Source of the DNA: Dipteris shenzhenensis
Lineage: Eukaryota; Polypodiophyta; Polypodiopsida; Gleicheniales
DNA length: 64,000 nt
Strand: one strand, 5' to 3'
Assembly: GCA_047967505.1 (NCBI GenBank)
Contig: CM106538.1
A program made the translations under genes and the position numbers. Below are positions 22,800-34,438 of this stretch, piece by piece. The notes under the pieces are model-generated. The model searched no databases. It was not told the DNA's origin and was given only the letters and a program-made list of their open reading frames with translations. The number at the start of each line of letters is the position of its first letter. Within the stretch, counting starts at the first letter, position 1.

Positions 22800-24480
22800 C
22801 ATCTCTCCAAGCTACCACATGTCCAAATTTTGTCCTTGTTCTTATTTTATCTATGGGTATATGGGTAGAATAATAGTACAATCATACATTTTGATGAAGT
22901 CTAAGCTTTTTAATTTGTGTTGGATTGCATTTTGTGACCATGCTATTTTTTATCTATTTCATTCACCGAAGTCAACTATGCTAGAAGATGACCGATGAGT
23001 TTAGAATCTCCTTTTATTTTGGACAATCATACAAAAGGCTACGTATCCATGGACAATAATACTTTGGATAGTAGTATAGAACGCTTATTCTAACCTTGAA
23101 AGCTATTTCACCAAAAGGGCTTCTGCAATCAATAGTTCTATCCATTATTGTTTTTGTTATTGAATATGAGCACCTTAGGAAGAATTCATTTTTTAGCTTT
23201 GGCTTGACCATTTTGTATTAGGGGTCATAACAATCTTCTTGTTTTGAGAAACTGTCATGCTATTGTCAAAAGAATGTCACTATAGCAATGGCTTCCTTAC
23301 TTCTTCTTTGCAGCTCGTTGATCTAAACTATGCACCCCTTTTATATTATTAAGGTGCAGGGTAAAGCTTCTGAGGACACAAGCCTATTAGTCCCCCAAAT
23401 GACCCGATGTTGTTGCCTCAAAACCGCAGCTCACTACACAAATAGGTGCATCTACTACCTCTGAGGCTAGCTACTCAACAAGGAGGCATTTATATTGGCT
23501 GTCTCTCCCCTGCATTTGTTGCAAATGTGTGTTCCATTGCTGTCTGGATATTATATCACCAGTTTCCATGGCCTTTAACCTCCTCCTTGTACCTTGATCA
23601 GGTATATCAAATTTCCATAGCCTATGTCTACTTCTCTTGTAACCCATGACAAATTGCATCACACCATGTGGTTCCTTATTTTAAATAAAGAAAGTGAATG
23701 AAGAAATAAGAAACAATTTCTATAATTAAACGATCTAGATTGTGAAGAGAAACAAGGACTTGCCTAAAAGCTTTGTGATAGGAATAAAAAATTGTGCACA
23801 TTCCAACTTCCAAGAGAGCCTGAGGAGAAGAGAGAGCCATGGGGGAAAACAGGGAGAAAATTCCCCTAAGGAGCATAGGAAAACCATTTTCAAAACAAAG
23901 CAGGGAGGGGAAGAAGCCGAGGATTCTGGGAGAATTCAAATTGTGGGAGAATGCTCAGGTGACAGGGTGACAAGGCAGGACACCTGTGTGGGAGAAGTAA
24001 ATTTAGAAAATATTGTGAATGTAAAAGTGGGAGTTGTCAAATTTTAGGAAAAACTAGTGGTATTGTTTTGCCACCTTCGGCTATACATGTCACCAACTTT
24101 TGCCCCCCAAGGAAGCCCAAAATGGCTGAAAAAATAAACCATTGCAAAATGATAAATAATATGGGATTTAGTCAAAGAGCATCTCAAAGTTTTTTCTAGT
24201 GTATCTATTTATGGCTGAACTAAGATACAAATTTCACGCAATATTAAGACAACCATCTATTAGCTCCATAAGTTTGGAGTAATTTTTTCCAAAATTTTGC
24301 CTTTCCAACCAAATGGAAATAAGTTATTGAGCTTTCCCTCAATGGTATGAACACAATTGCATCATAGTATTGGAGGCCCCCTAAACTATAGCAGAGGTTC
24401 TCAATTAATTGCCTCCTTTGGTTCATGAGAAGCTCAAGTAGTGCACTTTGAAATAAACAATTGCTTCCATATATGTGTAG
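22800..24480. other. Intergenic DNA with one dispersed repeat
   Basis: Apart from the 91-bp repeat copy at 23234-23324 I see nothing recognisable. A 101-codon + strand ORF at 23742-24047 (Lys/Glu/Gly rich) has no family features and is not called. Confidence 0.35.
23234..23324. repeat. Dispersed 91-bp repeat, copy 2
   Basis: This matches 10414-10504 in the same orientation with a handful of substitutions, for example CTCATGTTATTG versus GTCATGCTATTG. Confidence 0.75.
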
Positions 24481-24491
24481 GACAATTATTT

Positions 24492-24719
24492 GATGTTTTT
24501 AAATTTTTTTGGATATCCTATACAATCCAAGCTACATGCTTCATAGGCATTATAGCATTTTTTAAAATTTTATAGCATTTGATGTTTTTAAAATTTTATG
24601 GATATCCAATACAATCCAAGCTACATGCTTCATAGGCATTATAGCATTTGATGTTTTTAAAATTTTATGGATATCCTATACAATCCAAGCTACATGTTTC
24701 ATAAGCATTATAGCATTTG
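24492..24719. repeat. Three-copy tandem repeat, about 69-bp unit
   Basis: Units start at 24492, 24581 and 24650 with GATGTTTTTAAA, followed by GGATATCC and TACAATCCAAGCTACATG. Units two and three are about 69 bp. The first has about 20 extra bases, because its end (TTTTTAAAATTTTATAGCAT) is itself locally duplicated. Confidence 0.9.
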
Positions 24720-26005
24720 CATTAGTTTAAAATAATCTCATTTAAGATGTCAATTGTGTAATTTTTTGATCTCAAATTCAAGTTTAGAATGTGTAGATTA
24801 GTTTAGAGACCAAGTTTGTCAAATTCCATTGAGAAATTCATAAGTTACGAATCAAGCAAGTTAGCCATATGCAACACATTCCCTGAACTTCACAAAAAAT
24901 GGCTACACCCAATCATGCATTGGACCAATGGCCATTGTCTTCTCCTCCTTCAGGCTAGCCTTTACAACCTCAGAGTCTATGTTGACTTGAGGTAGAAGCT
25001 TTAATCAACGTACTTGCATGAGAGATGTTCCTTGGTGCACGAAGATCTCGCCAAAGATGAGAAGAGCTTAGTGAAATGTGGATAGATTCCATACAAGATT
25101 TGAATTTTGGATCCATGATTGCAACTCTTGCTTAAGAGGACCCTATCAGACGTCATTTTGAATTGCAAAAGTGGCAAAATTTCAAAATCCCATGTAAGGC
25201 CAGGTGACTTCCTTTGTTGTGCAATAGTGTAGGAGTATGTACACTAATCCATTGAAAGGGAAATATGTTCCTGAATTGGTTGCATGTCCAAAAAGGAAAC
25301 AGGCAAGAAGGGGGAACAAAAACCAACCATGTTTGGGTGTTCTTAATGTTGAAGAAGTAGACATACTTGTTTATGATTTTCAACTTACAAATGATGGAGT
25401 CTAAGGAAGTTAGACAATAGACATCCTCTTTGCTCTTTGAGAGGGCTCTAGCCTATGTCACACATCTTGTTAGATCCTCCTTGAGACTCAGACAGTTGGA
25501 AATGGAAGAGCATTAGGTCTTGATAGGGACAAAGGGAATGTCCTTGTTGATAATGCTGAGGAGGATGCATCATCCACTTTGAATCATCGTGACAATGACC
25601 TTGATAATGATGAAACTATAGGTGCTGATATAGAGGAGATGCACTTGTAGAGTGGAAGTGTGCATGTACACGTTTTGGTTGTGTAGCTATACCAAAAATC
25701 GCATCTTTTTGAGAATATCATTGTACCATAAAATTGTTAACTCTTTAGGATTACATAAATATTGACAACTTTTGAATTTGCAAGGAAAATTCCTCCTAAA
25801 TTTAGGCCTCTTTTTGGCATGCTTTTTTTCCCATAATGATACTGTGCAATAGGTTTTCAAATTTGATAAATCAAAAATTTCCCTTTAAAACTAAACATTC
25901 CATTTAGTTCTCGTTTGTGTGCAATGTTATTTGCTTTATCCACAATAGTGTTATTACAAAATTAATCTAAGGCTTTCCTAAAGGAGGTGAGAGTTTGGGG
26001 AGGCA
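24720..26005. other. Intergenic DNA, no gene seen
   Basis: No recognisable coding region. A short acidic open stretch near 25500-25650 (with NAEEDASSTLNHRDNDLDND) could be a relic protein end but could not be assigned. Confidence 0.3.
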
Positions 26006-26009
26006 TAAC

Positions 26010-26180
26010 TGTGGGGGTTAAAGGTCACTGTGCCTTTACCCCGGTTATGTACAATACTTAAACACATATATAAATGAATGAAAAAGAAGATTAGGGTGGT
26101 TCTGCACCCACCAAAACTTGTGTGGCTCTCTGTTTCTCTCTCTCCCTCTTCTGTTCTTGCTTCCGTTGAGAGCACTCTCA
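26010..26180 (+). mobile_element. Short LTR of Copia element A
   Basis: The LTR is about 171 bp, from TGTGGGGGTTAAAG to GAGAGCACTCTCA, and is directly followed by a perfect primer site. The same sequence in inverted orientation lies at 29216-29385, confirming both ends. TG is conserved at the outer end; the inner end is CA. Confidence 0.75.
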
Positions 26181-26182
26181 AC

Positions 26183-26194
26183 TGGTATCAGAGC
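26183..26194 (+). other. Primer binding site, exact initiator-Met type
   Basis: TGGTATCAGAGC is a perfect match to the standard plant LTR-retrotransposon primer site. It lies two bases after the LTR. Confidence 0.8.
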
Positions 26195-27305
26195 CTGAGT
26201 GATCTAGCTGAGTGTGCGTGAATGCTTGAAGCTCAGCAGCTCTATGGGAGGAAGGAGAAGCTCTGTGGGAAGCTTTGAGGGTGACTTTACTTGCATCTAA
26301 GTGTGTAGAGACCTTGGAGGAACCTTTGGAAAAGTCACTTTGGTTTTGCGAAGTGGTTTTGAGAGCTTGTTAAGTGTTTTCAAAGAAAAAGTCATTTTTT
26401 GAGCTTTTCCCTGTTTCGTTCGATGACAGAGACTCTGTATTGACTTATAGAGGCAACTATTGCTACCTCAAGATGTACTCAGTTTTTTTTGCAATTTTCC
26501 ATGCTGTCCCTTATCATGCAGCAGTTTATTTTTCACGTTTCAACTATGAAAATTGCTTAGTGGTTAAGATAAGTTGAAGGGCAATTTAGTAATTTTGCTC
26601 TTTTTCCAATCCTTTTTAAAGAAAGAGTAATTATAGAAGCAAATGTTATTTACTAATTTGATGCTTAATATGCATGAACTGGCATGTGGACTTTAGATGG
26701 CAAAGGACTACACTACTTGCTCTCCAAGAAGTTGCTAAAGAGTGGCTTATAGAGTTTTTCATGGACACCATGATGGTAGCAGCACATGCACATAGGGTCA
26801 CCTCTAAGTTTTTGAAGTGAAGTGGACATTTGTGGTGTGCATTGGGTTGCAGTGGATGATTTATAGGCCATTTGGATGCATTGCGGTCCTTATTGGATGC
26901 ACTGATAGGCCCAAATTGCCTTGTGGGATGCTATTTTTATGGGACGCTTTGCACATGGATGCTATTTTATGCTGAGGGACAGCTTTGACACATTGCAGGT
27001 GATGCACTGATAGTGCTATGCTCTCTTGGATGAGATATTATTAATGCATATGCCAGTGGATGGTGTTTATGCTTGAGTCATTTGGCACTTATTGGCATTT
27101 TGGATTGCCATTACAGTTGGCATTTTCTTTTGGGCCAAATTTGCTCATATGGATGCATAGTATATGCACATGAGTCAGATGCTTTGAGACATGAGTTTTG
27201 GTGATATTTCACTCTATTGTGGCATACACATTTGGGTGCACCTAATATTTGGTGTGATTCTCTCTTGTAGGCACTAGCATTTGGGATTTTTGCTTCATTT
27301 GCATC
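26195..27305 (+). mobile_element. Long leader of Copia element A
   Basis: About 1.1 kb separates the primer site from gag. The first 270 bases match the inverted copy at about 28940-29200. That segment includes a short open frame, FSKKKSFFELFP, present in both copies. The rest is non-coding and has no partner in the window. Confidence 0.6.
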
Positions 27306-28260
27306 ATGGCATCCTCTTCCATGTCTGAAAAGGAGTTTTTTAGCATTAAAAAGTTTGATGGGACAAACTTTTCTTTGTGGAAAGAACAAATAAGGGATGT
27401 GCTTATTCAAAAGAAGCAGATTAAACCCTTGGCAGGGATTGAAGCTAAGCCTACAAATATGTCTGAGGATGATTGGAATGAGTTGGATGCATTAGCAAAA
27501 TCTACTATTAGACTTTATCTTGCAGAGTCAGTTTATTTCACAATAGTAAATGAGTAGACTACGGAAGATTTATGGAAGAAATTGTGTGCCACTTATGAAA
27601 AGGAAACTACCTCTAATAAAGTTTACCTCATGAAGAGGTTGTTTGAGCTGCAGATGAAGGAAGGGGTCTCCATTGCTTCTCACTTGAATGAATTCAATAT
27701 TATTTTCAACCAGCTTTAGGCTCAGAAGATGAATTTTTCTACGGAGACTAAGGCAATATTTCTCTTATGTTCATTGCCATCCTCATGGGATACCTTCCAT
27801 ACAGCTGTCAGTAACTCTACAGCTAGTGGAGTACTGAAATTTGATGATGTTGTGGGTAGCTTGTTGGCCAAGGAGATTAGACGAAAGTCTATGGATGACA
27901 ACAAGCAAGATGCAACCTTAAATGTGCAAAGGGGCAGATCACAGTTCAGGGGGAAGTCCCAAGAAAGAGGGAAGTTTCGTAGCAAATCCAGGGCACGGAA
28001 CATTGAGTGTTACCACTGTGGCAAGAAGGGCCATATGAGAAAGGATTACTACAAGTTGAAAAGAGAGTAAAAGGATAAGAAAAAGAATGCAAATTAGGGT
28101 GCAAATCAAAAGGAAGAGAGTCCAAGGGAGGACAAAGGAAAAGTGAAGATCGAGGAGATCAATGCAGTCACACACGATAGTGACAATGACATTCTCTTCA
28201 TGTCTAGTTTATCTACAGAGTTTCTTACCACTTCAGATGATGCCGCACACTACTCAAACT
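27306..28260 (+). pseudogene. Copia gag relic (element A)
   Basis: The start MASSSMSEKEFFSIKKFDG, followed by NFSLWKEQIRDVLIQK, is a textbook Copia gag opening. Next come a UBN2-type helical core (DLWKKLCATYEKETTSNKVY, LKRLFELQM-like) and a zinc knuckle, CYHCGKKGHMRKDY (about 28009-28050), whose last cysteine is tyrosine. At least two in-frame TAG codons stand where Gln is usual (before TTEDLWKK and before AQKMNF). Similarity stops at about 28270-28340, where the inverted neighbour begins. No pol follows. Confidence 0.8.
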
Positions 28261-28344
28261 GCAACCAGAGTGACCTGCATAAGGTATGCTCAAGAAATCG
28301 TAGTCCCACGGTAATGATCGCTACTGAAAATAGAACCTGAGATG

Positions 28345-29385
28345 CCTCAAAACATGGGCACCATTACATAATCGGACTCAACAAGAAAATCTGCAAATAT
28401 CGCTCTTCTGCCGAAACTCCAAAATCCCAACCGATGAGTGAGAAATGGGAGTCAACACTTATCCACTGCCATGTGGCATAAATCTAAGGTTTCAAAACCT
28501 TAGAATGAAAAATGCATAATAGAGAGACGAAATCGAATACACAGAGATCTATAACTCTGAAAATCCTCCACCGAATTGTGTAAGAACTGACATGTAAGGG
28601 TTTTTGGGTGTCCGGAACGCAATGAGATAGACGGTTTTGGAAACCGTGGTCTCAATCACTGGGTCCAACACATGGACTGAAAAACATTTTTGGAAACAAA
28701 GCTATTTGTAAACTCCACGGGAGTGCAAATGATGAGCAACATAGAAGTTTTAGGACCTCCTGAGTCCACTGGAACTGACAGATCTGCAAATGGTTGCTCC
28801 AAACTTGAGTTCCAACACCCAGGTAAAAAAACGCAGAAACTGACACAGTGAGTCAGAAATCCAATGAAATGACCTAGATTCAAGAATGAAGGTGTTTCCA
28901 AGCTCTTGAAGTGAAGTGGATACCAAAAGCAAGTAATAGTTGCCTCTACAAGTCAATACGGAGTCTCTCTCATCGAACAGAATAGGAAAAAGCTCAAAAA
29001 ACGACTTTTTCTTTGAATACACTTAACAAGCTCTCAAAACCACTTCGCAAAACCAAAGTGACTTTTCCAAAGGTTCCTCCAAGGTCTCTACACACTCGGA
29101 TGCAAGTAAAGTCACCCACAAAGCTTCCCACAGAGCTTCTCCTTCCTCCCACAGAGCTACTGAGCTTCAAGCATTCACGTACGCTCAGCTAGATCACTTG
29201 GGCTCTGATACTAGTTGAGAATGCTCTCAACGGAAGCAAGAATGGAAGAGGGAGAGAGAGAAACAGAGAGCCACACAAGTTTTGGTGGGTGCAGAACACC
29301 CTAATCTTCTTTTTCATTCATTTATATATGTGTTTGAGTATTGTACATAACCGAGGTAAAGGCACAGTGAACTTTAACCCCCACA
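28345..29385 (-). mobile_element. Inverted Copia 5' end (element B)
   Basis: On the minus strand this reads LTR (29385-29216, TGTGGGGG to CTCA), primer site (29213-29202, TAGTATCAGAGC) and leader. The LTR and the first part of the leader match element A. Beyond about 28940 the two leaders differ. The element is cut off around 28300 at the junction with the gag of element A. The 5' ends of A and B thus point at each other, and neither has a 3' LTR here. Confidence 0.75.
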
Positions 29386-29454
29386 CTTGTTGGATATGTC
29401 CTTGAATCGTGCCATGAGTACTCAAAGAGAGGTATTAGTGATGCAGGCTAAAAT

Positions 29455-29675
29455 GTAGGGGAGAGCTAGCAAAGATGGAGCAGTGAGAGGGAGAGAGTAG
29501 CAAGGAATATGGAGGAGGAGAAGCAGGTCAGGGCAAGAGGAGGAGGAGGAGAGTAGGGCGACTGGTGTAGAAGGGAGGGAAGGAGCTACTGCAAAAGGGA
29601 GGAGGAGGGGAGAGATGCTACAGGAGGGAGGAGGAGGGGAGAGCTGTTGCAAGAGGGAGGAGCAGAGGAGAGGGA
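29455..29675. repeat. GGAGGAGGGG-rich minisatellite
   Basis: Imperfect units such as GGGAGGAGGAGGGGAGAG, alternating with GCTACAGGA or GTTGCAAGA, recur about every 30-45 bases. The ORFs on the opposite strand are Leu/Pro/Ser repeats created by this composition. Confidence 0.75.
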
Positions 29676-30340
29676 GTGTTAAATTACACGACGCAACGGA
29701 AGAGAAACTGAACAAAGAATAGAGAGTACACAGTAAACTAGAGAACAAAATTTTCCTTCAATACTGATGTAGCACAGATGATGGCTCCGTCCACCCGTGC
29801 GCTCCCACAGTGGAGCTTAGATGGCAATCTAGACAGATACTAGGTGAAGAGCTACTAGTTGGAAGATCTAATCTGATCTAAACTGACCTGATACAATGGA
29901 CTGGGGAGGTCGCCTCTTTATATCTATGAGGGCAGTAGTCAGATCAACGTAGTCGGTGGAACCGACCAATCCACCTAGTCGGTGGAGTCGACTAGTCAAC
30001 CTAGTTGATGAAACCGACTAGTCGTCCATGGAATATTTAAGGAATATTCCCTATACTGTCACCTTGGGAGCTCTCACCCCTGAAACTCCAACAAGGGGGC
30101 CGCTGGCCCCCCTGGGACCCCCCCAGCTGGGGGTCAGTTGGTCCCCAGGCCCTAGCAAGAGTAAGGGCCTCCCACACAATCACCTTTTTACCATCAATCG
30201 TCTCATTGATAGACCTTATGTGACATGCAAGTCAAGATCGGGCTAACACATGGCTTCTCCTCATATGGGGGCCTTACAACTTGAGCACCTTGGACCACTG
30301 GTGGTTACCATGAGGGTGGGGCATTGAGCATATCTAACAG
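29676..30340. other. LTR-like DNA with a short tandem repeat
   Basis: No gene. Around 29945-30025 a unit of about 28 bp, close to CTAGTCGGTGGAGTCGACTA, is present about three times with drift. A C/G-rich patch follows at 30090-30160. The arrangement resembles LTR promoter DNA but no partner copy is present. Confidence 0.35.
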
Positions 30341-30344
30341 GGAG

Positions 30345-30575
30345 TAGGGCGGTTGGAGAAGGAGGGGAGAGGAAGGAGGGAGGAGGAGGCAGAAGGAGGA
30401 GGAGGAGGGGAGAGGGAGGAGGGAGGAGGATGAGCAAGACGAAGGAGGGGAGCAGAAGAGGGAGAGGGAGGGAGGGAGAGGGAGAGGGAGGAGGAGGGAG
30501 TGAGGGGGAGGGAGGGAGGGAGGGAGGAGGGGGAGGGAGAGAGAGGGAGGGAGGGAGAGGGAGGGAGGGAGATTT
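30345..30575. repeat. (GGGA)n / GGAGGAG repeat
   Basis: A nearly pure purine tract of GGGA and GGAGGA words. ORFs on both strands (Gly/Glu/Arg or Pro/Ser/Leu) follow from the repeat. Confidence 0.85.
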
Positions 30576-30579
30576 GAAA

Positions 30580-31300
30580 TTTGAAATTCAAATTTCAAAA
30601 AGTGGCCCCCTCCTCTCATTGATGGGGGGAGAACTGGGCTCAAATGTGGGCTTAACCCACCTAGGTTGGGCTGGTTAGGCCTCTTTGGGACCCTCCAAGC
30701 CCCTTGCATTAGCCCATTAAGAATTCCCTAATCCATTCCTTATGAGGCCCTTTTGAGACCCCAATTCTCCCCTAATGGCAGGGTTTCAACCGGTTTCGCA
30801 GGTCTGCATGGTAAGTGGTGCCTTTCCTTGTTATATACATTTTTAGCCGGTGCCATTCTGTTATTTATATGTATGGTTGCCTTTCTCTGCATAGCGGCTT
30901 AGCTGCTCTTTGTGTGTTTGCTTGACAACCAACTCCTTGACCTTCTCGTGTTTCCCTCAGTCCCTCTGGCATAGACATTCTTGCTCCCTTAGGTTGTTAG
31001 TAGGCCCTTTTTGCCCTCGAGGTTAGCGGTCATGCCACGCCTTGGTATCCTTGACCGCTGACCTCACCCAGTATGCCTGGCCGATGCCCTCCTGTCGTGC
31101 ACACCCTGATACCCACGCGCATGCATCACCAAGGGCCTCGTCATGCAACGTCCCGATGCTACACGCAACGTCACCCGATCACCCATTGTCCTTGGCCTCT
31201 TCAAAAGTATCAGCCTCGTCCTCATCAAGAAGAGTACCTACATAACCTGATTCAATAGAAAGAGCCCCCCCTTCGTACCTTGCTGCACTACAAGTTCTGC
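30580..31300. other. Unassigned DNA
   Basis: No protein family is recognised. The segment 31040-31240 is C-rich with short + strand ORFs of no clear type. Confidence 0.3.
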
Positions 31301-31319
31301 CAAGCAAGGAGCATCAAGT

Positions 31320-32552
31320 CTACTCTCCTTGAAATTCAACTTGTGTATGTGCTGAATTTTTTGAAAAGATTACATCTCTGATGGCAAAAATCTTGCATGA
31401 AGCAAGATTGTAGAGATGGTAACCTTTGCTCTCTACACTATACCCAACAAAGATACATTTAAGTGCCTTGTCTGACAGCTTATGTCCAAACTCAACAAGC
31501 ATATAGGCATATGAAACACATCCAAAGACAAGAAAAAGTTCCACTGAAGGCTTTCTCCCATGCCAAACTTCATAAGGAGTCTCTGTTTTCAAAGCCTTAG
31601 TGGGAGCACGATTCAAAACATAGCACACATGAGACCCTCAAGCCAAAACCTATGAGGCAATTGAGCATACATCTATCCATCTCCATAAGAGTTATGTTCT
31701 TCCACTCAACTTTTCCATTTTGTTGAGGGATGAGTCTCATTGTAAGCTGATGTGTGATGCCTTTTCATGTGACATATACTCCCCCCTCTATCTGTGCATA
31801 GAGTTTGCATCTTGAGTCCTGTTTCATTCTCAACCTTTACCACAAAGTGTCGAAAATGCTTAAACACATCTGATTTTTTCTTTAAACCATAGACCCAAGT
31901 GTATTTGAGTAGTCATCAATAAATGTGACATAATCGACCCAATGTAGGAGTCCTCATGGGACTATAGAGGTCACTATGAATGAGCTGTAATTTCCGAATA
32001 GGTCTTACTGCACCATCCTTTTTGAAGGGAAATATGTGCATCTTCCCAAGTATGCACCCTTCGCAAGCATGAGGGGGAGGTGACTCCAAGGGAAGCAAAG
32101 CATCAACCATAGAGTGTTTTTGAATTGTCATCAAGATGCCAAAGCTCATATGTCCATATCTGGCATGCCATAACTCTGCATTCTACATAGCAACAATGCT
32201 AGTAGAAACTGCAAGTGCATTATCTAATCTTTTCTAAAAAACATCAAGTTGAAAAAGACCACAAAACAACGTGCCAAATAGGTCTCAAAGCATAATCATC
32301 TTCTCGATCTCGAACTACACACTTGTCATCTTTAAAGACAACGTGAAATCCTCTTTTATTGAGAGAGGACACTGAAAGTAAATTCTCCTTGATTTCAGGT
32401 ACATAAAGCACATCATGAATTCTAAAATTTGTGCCATATGTGGCTGTAAGTACAATCTCACCAATACCACAAGCTGAATAAGAAGAATCATTTGCACAAG
32501 ACACCCTTTTTCCAACAGGTGGCTCTGAGGTGCCATCCTGGGACGGGGGCAT
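31320..32552 (-). pseudogene. Copia protease and integrase relic, inverted
   Basis: Reading down the minus strand from 32552: a protease-tail segment, IHDVLYVPEIKENLLSVSSL (the usual NLLS motif before gag-pre-integrase); then ACEGCILGKMHIFPF with QLIHSDLYSPM (32149-31916), the integrase zinc-binding and catalytic start; then CYVLNRAPTKALKTETPYEV, PSVELFLVFGCVSYAY and KCIFVGYSVESKGYHLYN (31628-31320), the integrase C-terminal region. The order and family (Ty1/Copia) are clear, but the frames are broken. The reverse transcriptase that should follow lies on the opposite strand beyond 32930. Confidence 0.8.
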
Positions 32553-32945
32553 GGTGGCATTCGGGTGCGTAAGGCATCGGGGTGACGGGGGTGCTCAGGG
32601 GCCAGGACACTACAAGTGCGTGGGGCATCGATGGCATCACGGGGGATGGGATGCTACGGGTGCACGGGATGTCACATCGAGACTGCAACAGGGGGTCGAG
32701 ACGTTGCTGCAGGTGCGCATGGCATCAAGGGCATGACCGTGGGGGTCAGGACGCTGCAAGTGCGCATGGCATCGAGACATTGCAGGTGATCGGGGGGTCA
32801 GTGGCACGATGGGGAATAGGACGGCTCGAGTGCACGGGGAGTCGGGGGGGCACGTTGGGGGTCGAGAGCGACACGGGTGTGTTTGCCATCAGGGGCATGA
32901 CCGTGGGGATCGGGACGCTACAGGTGCATGTGGTTGGATGCATGC
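32527..32945. repeat. GC-rich minisatellite between Copia halves
   Basis: Loosely repeated units with GGTGC-x-GGGGCATCG words, such as GCATCGGGGTGACGGGGGTG and CAAGGGCATGACCGTGGGG, recur about every 30-60 bases. GC content is far above the surroundings. A related array lies at 41478-41762. Confidence 0.75.
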
Positions 32946-34400
32946 CATGCAAGATGGGTTGCAGTCTACTAAGAAACATCAGACATGGAATCTTGTGGAT
33001 TTGCACCAGGAAAGAATGCCATAGGTACCAGATGGGTTTTCAAAGTAAAAAGGAAGTTAGATGGGTCCATTGATAGGTACAAGGCACAGCTAGTTGCAAA
33101 AGGCTATGCTCAGAAGAAGGGCATCGATTATGAGGAGACATTTGCTCCTACTTTTAGGATGACCACTATCAGATCAATGATTGCTATGGTTGCACATTTT
33201 AATTGGAATGTTCATCAGCTCGACATAAAAACAACCTTTTTTAATGGAGACTTGTTGGAAGAGGTTTATGTCAAGCAACCTCTTAACTTTGAAATTTTGG
33301 GTAATGCACATAAAGTTTGCAAGTTGAATAAAGCTCTGTATGAGCTGAAAGAAGCCCCACGTGCATGGTACTCTAAGATTGATGCCTTTTTGACTAGCAA
33401 GGGGCTTCATAATAGTCCAGCTAAAAGTACCCTCTACATCAAGAAGGATGGGGGGATATTTTGCTTATCATTCTTTATGTAGATGACATGCTGTTCATAA
33501 GGTCACTCGAAGAAAAAATTACAGATTTTAAGGCTGAATTGAAAGCTACATTTGACATGTCAGATTTGGGCATGTTATACAAGAGAGACGTAGCATTATT
33601 ATGTCTCAATCCAAGTATGTGCACAAGCTCTTGGACTGGTTCAATATGCAAGATTGCAAGTCTAGAGCCACTCCCATGGAGCAAGGGCTGAAGCTCACTA
33701 TGTATGATGCAGGTGAATCAGTAGATGTCACACTCTACAGCCAGGTTGTAGGATGCCTCATTTATTTGTGCAATACATGGCTCGATATTCAGTTTGCAGT
33801 ATCACATGTGAGCAAATATATGCACAACCCAAAGACATCACATTGGTAGGCTATAAAATGCATCTCCGGTTACTTGCAAGGCACAAAGTCTTATGGCTTG
33901 ATGTTTCCTAGGGGGAGTGACTTGCAGATGCATGCTTACAATGACTTAGATTAGGCTAGAGATTATGACACTAGGCAGTCCACAAGTGGTAATTGTTTCT
34001 TTTTTGGACATGCTTGCATTTCTTGGCTAATTAAGAAACAATCTACTGAGGCTACTTCCTCATGTGAAGCTGAGTACAGGGAAGCTTTCACAGCAACAGT
34101 TGAATGTGTGTGGCTACGCCGCTTATTTGCTGATCTTCATTTATCATTGGAGGGTCCTTCTCCAATTCTCATGGATAGTCAAAGTGCTATAGCAGTTGCA
34201 AAAGAATCCTGTGTTTCATGCTCGCACGAAGCACATTGAGGTTCATTATCATTATGCTAGAGAGATTACATGCAGGGAAGATCAGTATGATCTATGTCTC
34301 CACATATGACAATGTTGCAGACATCTTCACTGAAGCACTTCCACGTGAGAAGTTTGAGGCATCTCACAATGCCCTGAACTTATCTCCTTTTGGTGATTGA
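32930..34400 (+). pseudogene. Copia reverse transcriptase and RNase H relic
   Basis: The start of the Copia RVT_2 domain reads AMQDGLQSTKKHQTWNLVDL, then, shifted, IGTRWVFKVKRKLDGSIDR. It continues with LVAKGYAQKKGIDYEETFAP, VHQLDIKTTFFNGDL and LYELKEAPRAWY. The catalytic ILYVDDM follows at about 33470-33490, after a frameshift. Next are STPMEQG-like and YLCNTWLDIQFAVSHVSKYM parts, then RNase H with CEAEYREAFTAT and ending near HIEVHYHYAREI. At least four frame breaks occur. The catalytic YVDD is intact. Confidence 0.85.
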
Positions 34401-34427
34401 TCTTTTTTTGTACATCATCACATTGGC

Positions 34428-34438
34428 ACTATAGGGGG
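34428..34438 (+). other. Polypurine tract
   Basis: The G-rich run in ATAGGGGGGTGTTGG directly precedes the TGTTGG start of the LTR, the expected place for plus-strand priming in Copia elements. Confidence 0.6.

Noticed and set aside
23742-24047. 101-codon Lys/Glu-rich ORF
   Set aside because: No homology, splice context or conserved motif; length is within chance expectation.
30305-30709. 134-codon Pro/Ser/Leu-rich ORF
   Set aside because: It is produced by the (GGGA)n-type repeat and has no domain.
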